Positions 1 through 10,586 of a stretch of 64,000 nucleotides of DNA are shown here, in pieces; position 1 is the first letter of the stretch, and every line of letters begins with the position of its first letter. Made by a program: the position numbers and the translations under genes. The notes beneath the pieces were generated by a model. The model saw only the letters and a program-made list of their open reading frames with translations. It searched no databases and was not told where the DNA came from. This stretch comes from Acanthaster planci (lineage: Eukaryota > Echinodermata > Asteroidea > Valvatida > Acanthasteridae). Location of the stretch: positions 1,661,852 through 1,725,851 of the forward strand of contig NW_019091419.1 of the NCBI RefSeq assembly GCF_001949145.1, written 5' to 3'.

Positions 1-1080
1 GTACTTTGTAATCCTTGTTTTGTCAGTGGTTAGCTTCAGTGTTATTCCTTTGTAAAGCAATCACGAATACGTTGAAATGCTAATCATAAAATATGGTTAC
101 ACGCATTACTCAATTACTTGGATCTACATGAATACATTTTATAGTTTCTATATAATCTGATGTACCTAAAGACTATTTTACTTCCGTTCTACGACAAATG
201 AGCCGTTATTGCATTTTACCGCACAAATTTCCTGAAACGGTTACAAAACAAAATCAACATCAAAATGTATTTGATAGTCGGTAAGATTTGGACGCTAATG
301 TGTGTCGTCAACAATGGTGTGTGAAGTATTATTTTGACCATCGTTGCTTTCCAACCTTATCCTTGTTAAATACTGTCAGTTTTCACTAACACCACGATAA
401 TTAGCCGCAACATGTTGTCCCCGAAAGCCTGCCATATGCCACCTTAGCACGCGCCATCAACCGATCTCTATCGAACTTCAAGATAACTATATTTAAACGC
501 ATAGCTTAAAGAAAATCAAATTCAACATTTCTGCGACGGAATTCATACTGCCTGTGGCATCTTCGTCCCAAGACTTGCGCATGAAAACAATGATTTATTT
601 TTTCAGTTCCCCAAGTGGAATTATTTTATCCGTGAAAAAGTCCGGTAGCGCGCCATCACCGATCTCTATCGAAGATAATTACATCCAAATGCATCGCTTA
701 AAGAAAGTTAAATAAAAAAAATGTCTTCCCAGACATTAAAAATGTCTGGGAAGGAATTTATACTGCCTGCAGCATCTTCGTCCCGAGAAGTGCACATGAA
801 AACAACGATTTCGTTTTTAGTTCAATTCCCAAAAGGATGAAAAAGTCCGAACAGCAAACTGTAGAAATTGAAGGAAAAATAATTAAAAAAAATGTTTGTA
901 CTTAGTTTCACTTGAATTACAACCTTGGAGCACACAAAAACACCATAGCAACTGGTGTCTCAGTAAGGTTTAAAAGTTTAAATTTTAAGTCTATGCATGC
1001 AAGAAAGACATTATACGTATTTGCACTTTCGAGTGATATTATATACACGATTCACACTTTCGTTCTATCTATCCTTTAAG
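1..1080 (+). other. End of an intron of the left Patched-domain gene
   Basis: This is non-coding sequence ending in a pyrimidine-rich tract and an AG at 1079-1080 that serves as the acceptor for the exon at 1081. It contains an internal direct repeat (about 447-616 and 647-835). Its segment 205-372 resembles 63754-63912, and about 805-890 resembles 63930-64000, both inside the intron of the right-hand Patched-domain gene. The two introns are therefore homologous. No coding sequence was seen. Confidence 0.75.
447..835. repeat. Imperfect direct repeat, two ~180-bp copies
   Basis: Copy one (about 447-616) and copy two (about 647-835) share blocks such as cgccatcaaccgatctctat against cgccatcaccgatctctat, and ctgcctgtggcatcttcgtc against ctgcctgcagcatcttcgtc. 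Copy two also contains a short hairpin at about 723-754 (ttcccagaca / tgtctgggaa arms) that copy one lacks. Confidence 0.7.
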
Positions 1081-2981
1081 GTATTGGAGTTGACGACATG
1101 TTCATCATGTTGGCGGCATGGCGACAGACTGACGTTCGATGGCCAGTGGAACAGCGCATGCGCCATGCCTTCTCTGAGGCCGCCATGTCTATTACCATCA
1201 CGTCCATCACAGATGCCCTGGCTTTTGGAATTGGAGCCATCACCTTCTTCAGATCTGTCCGCATATTCTGCATGTACACAGGCATGGCTGTTATCTTTGA
1301 CTACGCCTTTCAGATCACTTTCTTTGGCGCCTGCATGGTGCTCACCGGCCGACGTGAGGCAGCTAACCGGCATTGTATGTCGTGCCTCAAAGTCAAACCC
1401 AAAAGTGAATCCTCATCCACGGCCTACACCATATTCTGCGCTGGTGGTTTATCCCAGCAAGCTTCTGACAGGGACGAAGGTGATACCAATGACCACGCCC
1501 TGATGCTGTTCTTCAAAAATTACTACGGCCCTTTCATCACACGCTGGTGGATGGTGATCCTGACAATAATACTGTTTCTGGCCTATCTGGGCACCGCCAT
1601 CTACGGATGCACCCAGGTTCGCGAAGGTCTCGCTCTCAGAAACCTTGCCCGGGACTACTCTTACGCGGCCGACTTCTTGGACGACGAGATGGAGTATTTC
1701 ACGGCTTATGGTCCACAGGTTTCGCTGGTGTTTATTGAGCAGAGAGACGTGTGGAATCCCGTGGTGCAAGATCTCATGGAGGACACTCTAGCAAAGATGG
1801 AGGCGAACGAGTACACCTATAGCAAGGATCGCAATCTAACCGTGTCATGGCTGCGAGACTACCTTGACTTCCTTCAGACCATCAACCTCGTTAATCCAAC
1901 CAAGTCGCAGTTCATCAACACGCTGCGCCACACATTCCTGGAGATTGCCGCCTACCAGAAGTACTCGCTGGATATTGTCTTTAACGCTGACAACACCAGT
2001 GTTGCGGCGTCGCGATTCTTTGTCACCACCAAAGACTTGGACTCCACCGAAAATGAGCGATACATGATGACAGACTTGAGACAGATAGCCGAGGAGGCTG
2101 AGCTACCCAGCATAGCCTACCATCCAGCCTTTATCTTCTTTGATCAGTACGTCGCCATCTTGCCCAACACATTACAGAATCTGGGGATCGCCGTGGGCGC
2201 CATGTTGATCGTGGCCCTGCTGATGATCCCCAATCTCATCTGTACTGTGCTGGTCACTCTTTCCTTAGCCTCTATTGTCACAGGGGTGGTGGGATTCATG
2301 ACTCTGTGGCAAGTGAACCTCGACTCTATCGCCATGACCAATCTCATTCTTTGCATAGGTTTCAGCGTGGACTTCTCCGCCCACATCAGCTATGCTTACA
2401 TCTCTGCTAACACAGGCTCCCGTCGAAGCAGTGTTGTACACAGCCTCTACTCTCTGGGCATGCCAATCGTTCAAGGGTCTCTCTCCACCATACTCGGTGT
2501 CGTAGTACTCGCCTTCACAGACTCTTACATCTTCCGCACTTTCTTCAAGACTATGTTCCTTGTGATCTCCCTGGGGGCGCTGCACGGCCTGCTCTTCCTC
2601 CCGGTATTCCTCCTGCTCACGATTCCTGTGAAGACTCGCCGAGTGCAAGACTCCAGCGAGAATCTGAGAGATGGTCGCCTCGCCATCAGCCCACACGACA
2701 GTCCGGAGAAAGCCTTTGCCATGCAACCGTATCCGTCAGCCGTCGACAGTGCGAATCGAGAGCCCACCACCGCTTCATACCATCCCTATCGGTCACAGTC
2801 AGTGCCATACAGCATCAGCGCCAGTGTTGCGGACTCCAAGCCCTCCTTCATCACCTGCCACCAGCAGCCATTGCAAAACAGTGACCATTGGCAGAAGTGG
2901 GCTTTGTCCGGAAATTTTGCCATTCCTAGAGCAAGGCCTACTTCAGCCCATAGTATGAGGGAGGGAATTTACCCTCCATAA
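1081..2981 (+). CDS. Patched-domain (PTCHD3/Ptr-like) membrane protein, last exon
   Basis: This is the C-terminal ~633 codons of an RND-superfamily, Patched-related protein predicted to sit in membranes. The exon starts after the acceptor at 1079-1080. Bases g t complete a Gly codon carried over from exon 1, giving ILGIGVDDMF across the junction, the TM4 GxxxDD motif of Patched/RND proteins. Sterol-sensing-domain helices follow (MSITITSITDALAFGIGAI and FDYAFQITFFGACMVL). A helix at WWMVILTIILFLAYLGTAIY opens the second half, then a large extracellular loop, then the last helix bundle with GFSVDFSAH, the TM10 GxxxD motif. The ~130-residue tail is Ser/Pro-rich and probably cytoplasmic; stop TAA is at 2979-2981. 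Exon 1 lies left of the window; if like the exon at 61295 it would give about 966 residues. ATG 1098 is internal, not the start. The ligand is unknown. Confidence 0.92.
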
Positions 2982-4426
2982 TCCAGCAAGCAGAAGTGGC
3001 CTCACTTTTAATTTGGGCACGTGCACAGTTGGGGCTCTACGTTGCGAAAAAGTTATTTATGAGGGCTGTGTCAGTTTCAGGTGAGGGTTTACTACAGCAG
3101 AGCACTCCCCGGAGTACAACCTGCCACATTTTGGCAAAATTATCATTTGAATGATATATATTTTGTAAAAGCTGAAAGTAAAACGTTTGCTGTGAGTTTC
3201 TGAAGTGTGTATTGTAATCGGTGTTGGAAGTTATTTTTCCATTCTGTTGGCAAAGATTTCGTTTATGTCTGTATTTAACTATGACATTATTATTATCCAC
3301 CAAGGACCCTTCTCAGAAACGATTGGTGTTTGTCACTTTTCCTTCGTATGATAACGATTTTTAAGTAAACGAGACTGCACAGATTGCACGTTCATTTTGT
3401 CGCATTATTTCAACAGTGACAGTTTAACTTTTAATTAAAGTGAAGTCTTGTTGAAATGGATGAAAAGAATTGGTTTCAAATTTCTCAGTTGAAAAAAGAA
3501 ATACCTGTTGATTTGTTTTACATTTTGAGAGACTTTACATCAATAAGTGTTGTTTGCCATATCGTTTTAAACAATTGATACCAATCACAGACATACAATT
3601 GCTTAATTATTTCTAAGCAAAGCTACATTTAAATATGATGTCAACATGCTTGTATTAAAAGTAAAGTGTACTTTTTGCCATTGTGCATGTACGCCATTGC
3701 CGGATAAAACATCCCAAAAGTCACGTAAAAGAGGCCCTTTCCAGCCACATTTGATATTGATCAATCAAAATTAATATATATGAATCTGTATATAAATATC
3801 CCTTTATTCGGACTCGTATTTTGGGTTTCCCTTTTTTCTATATTTTTAAAAAGAATAATGGTTATTAGTCTGAATTTCTTTATTGATCTTAAATTCTTCA
3901 TTTGAAGTCTAACGTCAGCACTATCTTTACGGTTTTGTTCAATAACTCTGGCATTCGAATTCTTGGAATTAGACAAAGGAATGGTCAGATCAAGACTATG
4001 AGATTTCAGGCCCTGCAAGTTAAAAAAGGCCTTGGAGGTGGGAAAAAGCAAAAAAAAATAATTCTCTTAATTATCCTCCCGGGTTTAAAGTGCACTCTCT
4101 ACAAGGTCGAGAAAGGTTTATTGCATGGGAAGGAAATCAACGGAATACTAAGGGAATAAAATGTGCTTGGCCGGTCTTAAACGTTCTCCAAGGTAAATAC
4201 AGAAATTTTCTTGCTGCATTGTTAAAAACGTTTATTACTCAATGTGAATTTTTGGAAATATTAGTAACGATATCTATGATATGAACTCACAGAATTATTT
4301 TTGTTTGGTATTGATTGCAGTGTTTTAACATCTTGGGTGAATTACGGAAGTCAACTTTTCTTTTCAATTTGTTATTGGAAGAAATGAAAATAAATGGTGG
4401 CACACAAAAAGTGAAAGTTTTTAAGT
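2982..4426. other. Intergenic, no gene seen
   Basis: This is AT-rich sequence holding the 3' UTR of the Patched-domain gene. I found no convincing canonical AATAAA close to the stop codon. Short ORFs here show no recognisable motifs. Confidence 0.6.
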
Positions 4427-5890
4427 TTATTCATTTGACGCAGGTTGTGTGATAGTAGGCGGTGGACAAGATACAACTGTGCTGTCCAGCGCAGATGTGG
4501 TCTCTAGTGAGGTGCTGATTACGACAAACGATCCAGTTGAAGGTGGTCTGCTTTCAGTACGACTGGCTGGTGACTTTCTCGCTTCATCCTCCACAGAGCC
4601 TTGTGGTGATTTGACATTAAGCACTGAGCCTCTCCGTTTACTCTGAATAGATTCACTGGATGCCTGTCTCGATACTGCTTTATCTATTAACAGCTGCTGC
4701 GCTCTATTTGAGGTGGAACAAGGGCGGGATGGAGCGGACCCTTTGATCATGGCTTCTGAAGGTGAATGCATGGATGAACTGCAAAGGCCTATAGCTGTGG
4801 AAGCAGCTGGTGATACTTTGATGAAGCGCACGAAACAGCCTGATGCTTTATTTGACATAAGCTTGCCGACGCTTGAGGACGTAAGCTTCCCCGACCTACG
4901 CCTGGCACTGAATACTGACGGCGCTGGGCTGACCTTGTTCAAGCGGACAGATTCAGTCGACGGTAGCTTAGTGACCCAGGATCGCTGTTTGGTTCTTAGG
5001 AACCACCTCAGTGATTGGCAGGAGCTTGATGCTTCTCATGCCTCGAGATCGGCTTCTAAGAGCTGTGCGCAGACATTTTCTCAGGACCAGGGTGGGCTTT
5101 GAATGCGAGCAGTGAGGAAGTACACAGTCTTGGCTTGGGAGAAGCTGAAGTAGGTGACCTTTGTTGAGATCGACGACCCAATGCAACCGAAGTTGACTCG
5201 GCTAGCCGTGATATTGTGGCCAACGAGGAAACATGTGGCTTAGTGTCCGGCTCTTACCATGCATCTCCTTGAGACTTGACTATAATAAACAAGCATAATG
5301 GCAGAATATTTATGCCAACATATCATGAAGTTTATTTGTGCTTTGTACAAAATATAATGAGGAAGCTATGATGGTAATACATGTACCTATCATCTTTAAG
5401 CATACTCTTTTTCTCTCCTGCAAAGCTGGGTCTCTTTTGTACTGGTGATGGCTGTCTATAAACATCTTTGCCACCTTTAGGCTGCATACTTTCGGCACTT
5501 GTGGAGGGCGACTGACCTATTGCTTCAACATGCAGTTCAGTGCATTTTGTTATTTTATCGTCTGCTTTCACCGCCTCTTCTCCGCTGTCTTTTACAGCCT
5601 CTTTCTGCACGATTTTTGTAATGTCCAGAATCGCTTGCTCTTCTGTCGTTTCTTGTTCTTCCTCTTTGTTTGGAATTTGTCTTTGTTTTCTCTAAGTTGC
5701 CCGGAGTCAGGTCCTTGAACAGTGTCAACCTCCGATCTCTCAGTAATTTTCTCTGTGTAGGGTTGAGTTACAGAATCTTATTCCTTAATACTTTTCATCT
5801 CTTGGATGTGGTTTGGATCTACATCACGAGGCTTCAGTGCATCATCTTCGGGAGTAGACGTGCTTTCTACACCTCTCTTTGGATTCAGAA
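4427..5890 (-). pseudogene. Decayed exons of an unrecognised Ser/Glu/Lys-rich protein
   Basis: On the minus strand two coding-like blocks survive. The upstream one (about 5890-5387) reads as an acidic/basic disordered segment (for example EEEQETTEEQAILDITKIVQ and KGGKDVYRQPSPVQKRP), with at least one stop and one frame change near 5690. It ends at a plausible GTACAT donor after 5387. The downstream block (about 5285-4427) changes frame around 5050. It then stays open for ~170 codons of Ser/Pro-rich sequence ending in QPASNE and a stop overlapping an AATAAA. Composition suggests a cytoplasmic disordered tail. The 5' part is missing where the duplicated PKS flank begins near 5905. I do not recognise the family. 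A real gene with sequencing errors is possible. Confidence 0.45.
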
Positions 5891-5904
5891 GGATCATACT
5901 TCTG

Positions 5905-8900
5905 ACTACTACAGACAGCCGACAAGTTGCCGACTATAGCTTCGTCTGAATTTGCGTCTGTCAATGCTTATCATAAAGAACTGTCAGGAAAATGTTTTAT
6001 GAGTCTCTCAATGTCGATATGGAACTGGGCTTAACTCATCATACTCCTGAAAAATCACAACTCCAAGTAATAGATGCGAATTAGAAGCACATTAAAGGGA
6101 AGCAAGTCGAGAATCAGTGTACTAAAATATTAAGAAGACGTTGTGGTTCCAATAAAGTTTACTTAGCGAGTAACTTATTGCAGGTAACACATACACCGTT
6201 GACAATTTCGGCAGTGTTAGTAGAAATGTGCATTAGTTTGCCAGTGAACGTTATCCTCATAAGCAAGTGCTTCCTCGATTTCTGTTTCTCCCAGCAATCA
6301 AGAGGATCTGGTTGAACAAAACCGTCCTGCTTCCCTGCAAGAGCTGTGATGTCACATTGGAAAGGGTTCTCATGGTTTTCCATGTAGGCCTGGACAATTT
6401 CTATCAAGGCCTCTATGCAGGGTAACATACGTCGCTTTAAAGCAGTGTTAAAGAAGGTCTTGTCATCCATGAAACTGAAGTTCACTTTCGTGATCTTCTT
6501 GCAAAAAGCTTAGGATAGTCATCATGCGTCTTCCTCAATTTGTCAAAAGTTTCGGGCGAGATGTCGAGTCCCTCTGGATGAGGGTAGGGTAATGTCGGAG
6601 CATAGCATGCAATAACGAAGAAATGATGGGGACTGATGTTACCTTCGTTCAGACAGAGATGCGCAGCTTCAAATGCATTCAGGCTTCTCGTGCTGTGACC
6701 GAAAAGAACGAAGGGAACATCTGACAGATAGGGTTGAGCTTTTCGTGAACTAGGTGTACGATGTCTTTCAAGTTGACGGGTGGCTGTTCGTCTTCATGCC
6801 CTTCCCATCCTAGCAGCTAAATCATCATAACGTGGATGCAAATACAAGCATCGGCTTTATCCAGTGCGTAACTAGTGAAGGTCCTGCGCTGTTTTAAGGG
6901 CACCCAAGGTGCTGACTGAGAAGTGTGAAGAAAGTTTTGATGACCAAGCCCTTGGCTTTTTGGGACGGAAGTTTCGCAGTTTACTGCAGAAGGCTGTCAT
7001 TACTGTTAGAACGGTACACGTCGCTGTCTTGAAACAATTCTTTCATCATGGATATGGTTCCGTAACTATGTTCTCTGCAGTGTTGTATCATGAGGGCACG
7101 GTATTTTTCTGCCCAGAGTTTCAAATTAATTTGAAGGAACCCGAAAACCCAAGCTGCTGTTAGCGAACCGACAAGGCACTGCCCATAGCTGCCAGAACCT
7201 CGTTTGGGCTCATACTTCCCGCTCCCATCTTCTCCCACATTTGAAGTAGACCACTTCTAACTGCAAATCCAACATCATTAATCACACCTATCTGCACCGC
7301 AGTGGCAGGTAAGTTGTGACTGCGACGATAATGGGCGAGAGCGTTGAGGAAGACATTGGCAGCACAGTAACTGCCTTGTTCTGCATTGCCAACCAGAGAT
7401 ACAACGGAAGATGTCATAATGAAATGACTGAGTTTTATGTCAAATTTCTGAGTCAGCTGGTGTAGCAGAAGTGCTCCATAAGCCTTCGGAGCCATGACTC
7501 TGTTCTAAGACTTTGCAGTGATATTTTGGTAGCGCTTTGTAGCAGTGACTCTGTTCCAAGACTGGGCGCAATGCAATATGACTCTCGGAGCAGGCCAACT
7601 CCCATTCTTCATGTTTTGCAGCACTTTTTCTGCATCGTAGGCATTGGAAATATCCATATGAATGTGCTGGACCTGAGCACCTACTTTCATTCCCTTCTGC
7701 TTGAAATCTTTCAAGTCGTTATTCATTCCCCCTCTTGAACCAACATAATATAGAGCTCCTCTTGATATCAACCACCCTAAAAGGCGGAGACCAAACCCCC
7801 TTGTTTCCTCCTGTAATGAAGTAAGACGATTGTCCCTCAGCAACAAAGCAGTCATTCTCTAGAGAAGGCAGTAGCAGTATCTCGGTTGATTGAACATAGA
7901 TAACTTCGTTTGTAGGAATGTCCACTTTTTTGCTGCCGGAGAACACAGTTTCTTCAAGTTGTTGTGTTTTTAAGCTATCGGGTGACCATCCTTAACTCTA
8001 GGGTTAAACATCTCCCAGAGATCAGACAAGGTATTTGAAATCTCAGCTCTGGGATAATCCATTCACTGCTTATCTTATTGAGGATCAGTATCGAACGTAA
8101 CAACCTTCACCTTTGAGGGAGCACAGAAATTCTTCCTTCGTATCCTTGTCTTTGCATGATCACAACGGTAGTGTTTCTTCCCAACGTTGGCAGTAGAGAA
8201 TGCAGTGTATGATCCAGGGAGGATTCTGTCAGAGACAGAGACAATATGTCGACGGATGCTTCAACCAATTCATTCAGGGACTTGACAGATATCCCAGTAT
8301 GAGATAAATCAAGATCATTAGGACCATCTTTCAACAGGAATGCTTCAGCACCCAATTTATTTGATAGGTGCATAGTTGCAAAATTACAACTATCAAGGGA
8401 ATCAACCTTCAAACTGATACATACCCCTCAGATATCGGTACACTCTGCTTGAAGAATATAGCCGTTGGAAGGCAATCGCTGGCCTTGAGGTGGGAAGGTA
8501 CCTCTGTTAAACCTTTTGAGAGAGATGATTTAACGGCTTAAGTCCTAATTATAAGTCTTGAATATCTTTGGAAGTTGATCCGTTGACTATACCAGTGTAG
8601 ACAAATGTATGGCCCCGACTCCATGGAAAGCTGTAAAAGATGCAAAGCTTCAGACTTTGTTGTGTCTACGACAGTTACATCAAAGACATCTTCTTTCATC
8701 AAGTTCAGGATGAATTTACTTCCTGCTTACCCGGGAAGAAAACTAGCTTCTTGGCGGTTTAAATCTCAGCTGGCTCATTTGTGATTGTCAGAGACCCAAC
8801 ATTTTCCCAAGCTATTTTCCAAACCTGAGTCTCCACACTGTCAGTTTAAGTGGTTTCAAAATAAGTTGCCTGAGAAAAATACTTTCTTTGTGTTTGCGTC

Positions 8901-10586
8901 TGCCAATTCAATATCGCAAAACCTCACCTGACATGATCATCTAAAGGTCTGCTAAGTCTGAAATCAATCTGATAAGATTATTAAAGAACTATCAAAGAAG
9001 TATGAAACTATCAGAGTCCCCTGTCAAAAAATTAAGTGTACAAACCCAATGGAGAAATGTCTGAAAAGGAAAAAAACTTTAACGAAAGTAATACATGTAT
9101 CTGTTTCGGCAATGAAGCCGAAGCAGCAAACTAGCGATAAGAAAAGATCAGTACATACAAGTAAATTCCCCGGTGAAGTAGCAAAGCTCCTGAAGTATGG
9201 TGAAGTTATCCGCCAAACTGAGAGCGGAGGGGGCAATTTTAACCACGGTGACGTGACATTTCGAAAGCTCCACCAAACCATAGAGCTTTCATTCGATCTG
9301 TTCCACATTGAGCTATACCTTAAAGCCTTCCCATGGGGACTCCGATTCACTGACGGTGTGGGAAACAACAACGCTCGTCATAAACTTGCTTTTCGAGCCA
9401 CTAATTCAAGTCTCCTCAAGGGTTTCTGCTTTCGGTTCATTCGAGGGCAATACTGCGACGGGCCATGCAGTTTCAAACATGCATGTTACCAATGCTCAGG
9501 CAATCATTCTGCAGCGCGGTGCTGGCAAGCACGGCCTCAATCCTTCCCAAGTAGATCACCAGGAAGGGGATCATTCACAAAACCTACAATGGCCGGATTC
9601 GGCCAACAGCAATCCAAATTTGTCAACAACGGCACCCAAAAATTCAATCCAGGGGTGGTGCTTCAAGAGGGCGGGGCCAACCCACCCATGGACAAACCAA
9701 CAACTCCAGTAAACAAAACAATGTTACAATCCTTGTTAAAAGGATACGATCCGGAAATTTGTCAGTATCTAATGGATGGTTTCACATTTGGGTTTAAGCT
9801 GGGTTTTGATGGTTTGGGAAAAGAAAGACTTTCTAAAAATCCACGATCTTCACTGGAGCAGACCAGTGTAGTTAGCACAAAAATCAAAGCTGACCTCGAT
9901 AATAATAGAGTTGCAAGACCATGGGTGAACACCCGTGAAAAATGGAACCCACTGTTGTAAACTGTAGTTTTAATAATAAACCAGTTTCCAAATCGCTGTT
10001 ACACTGTAAATAAAAACACTCTAGTGGGTATCTGGATTTGTTTTGTCAGGAGTGCATTCCAGAACAAGAACTCTTGATTTTCGTTTTCAATGTATTTTAT
10101 TCGTTTCCTATGCCTACTTACTGTTGTAATATTTTCGAAGGACACTTCGTTTGCTGTTTGGTTGTTTTAAATCCTTATCCTGATTTTTGTCCTGATTCAT
10201 TAAATTTCGGGAAATTTAAAGCACGGCAGAAATCGTTTCAAGATCTTTTTAAGCGACGATGCTTTCTAGAATTTCATAGGACCCCAGAAATAAGAAATTT
10301 TGAAAAGAACATTGTAAGAACTCACCAGGAGGCATGTGAAAGAATTGCCTGTTGAACACGAATGGATCTTGAGAGATGCAACCACCATTTTGGATGCACG
10401 TCTTGCCGGCCATCTTCTCTCCAGGACTCAGGAAGTAGCTGGCATCGAAAGGATCTGGCGGTATGGGCGTGGTGCAGTCCAGCCCATGCCCAAGAACTTC
10501 TTGACATTGTCCACACCGTTGCCATAGCGACAGCGTATGCCGACAACGGCAACCTGTCGGTTTTCCCGCGAGCGTCCTGCGTTCAT
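5905..10586 (-). pseudogene. Broken second copy of the polyketide synthase gene
   Basis: This is a direct duplicate of the PKS at 26768-42248. Segment 5905-8940 matches the 3' flank and the TE, KR and degenerate-ER parts of the large exon. Segment 10255-10586 matches coding exon 1 and its donor (exon end 10326, ATG 10586). The rest of the large exon, the 94-bp exon, the KS/AT exon and nearly all of intron 1 are missing and replaced by 8940-10255, which contains a retroelement ORF. Within the matching part ~290 bp is deleted near 6900, removing the ACP and the start of TE, and ~700 bp near 8620. Small indels shift the frame, including ~10 bp in exon 1 near 10483. The TE nucleophile motif GHSMGS reads GHSTRS. 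One KR block (7160-7495) is still open for 111 codons with Tyr and Asn of the active site, so decay is fairly recent. Confidence 0.93.
9049..9960 (+). mobile_element. Gag-like ORF of a DIRS/Ngaro-type (tyrosine-recombinase) retrotransposon, truncated
   Basis: This 303-residue open frame starts at ATG 9049. A zinc-knuckle region lies around residues 127-158 (CFRFIRGQYCDGPCSFKHAC, then CYQCSGNHSAARC). It is followed by the linker LLKGYDPEICQYLMDGF and GFKLGFDG, which in DIRS/Ngaro elements precedes the reverse transcriptase. The frame stops (NPLL, stop) where RT would start. Two AATAAA-type signals follow within 60 bp. There is no RT, RNase H or recombinase downstream. It fills the break in the PKS pseudogene. 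It is most likely a truncated insertion; because the frame is intact, a retained or domesticated gag cannot be excluded. Confidence 0.7.

Noticed and set aside
1065-2770. Minus-strand ORFs up to 153 codons
   Set aside because: They are antisense to the Patched-domain exon and have no recognisable features.
1098-2981. Start of a complete 627-aa protein at ATG 1098
   Set aside because: That ATG is the Met of the GVDDM motif; the reading frame continues upstream to a splice acceptor, so it is an internal exon position.
4713-5102. 129-codon plus-strand ORF
   Set aside because: The opposite strand has the more protein-like composition, a longer frame and an upstream exon-like block; I prefer the minus-strand reading.
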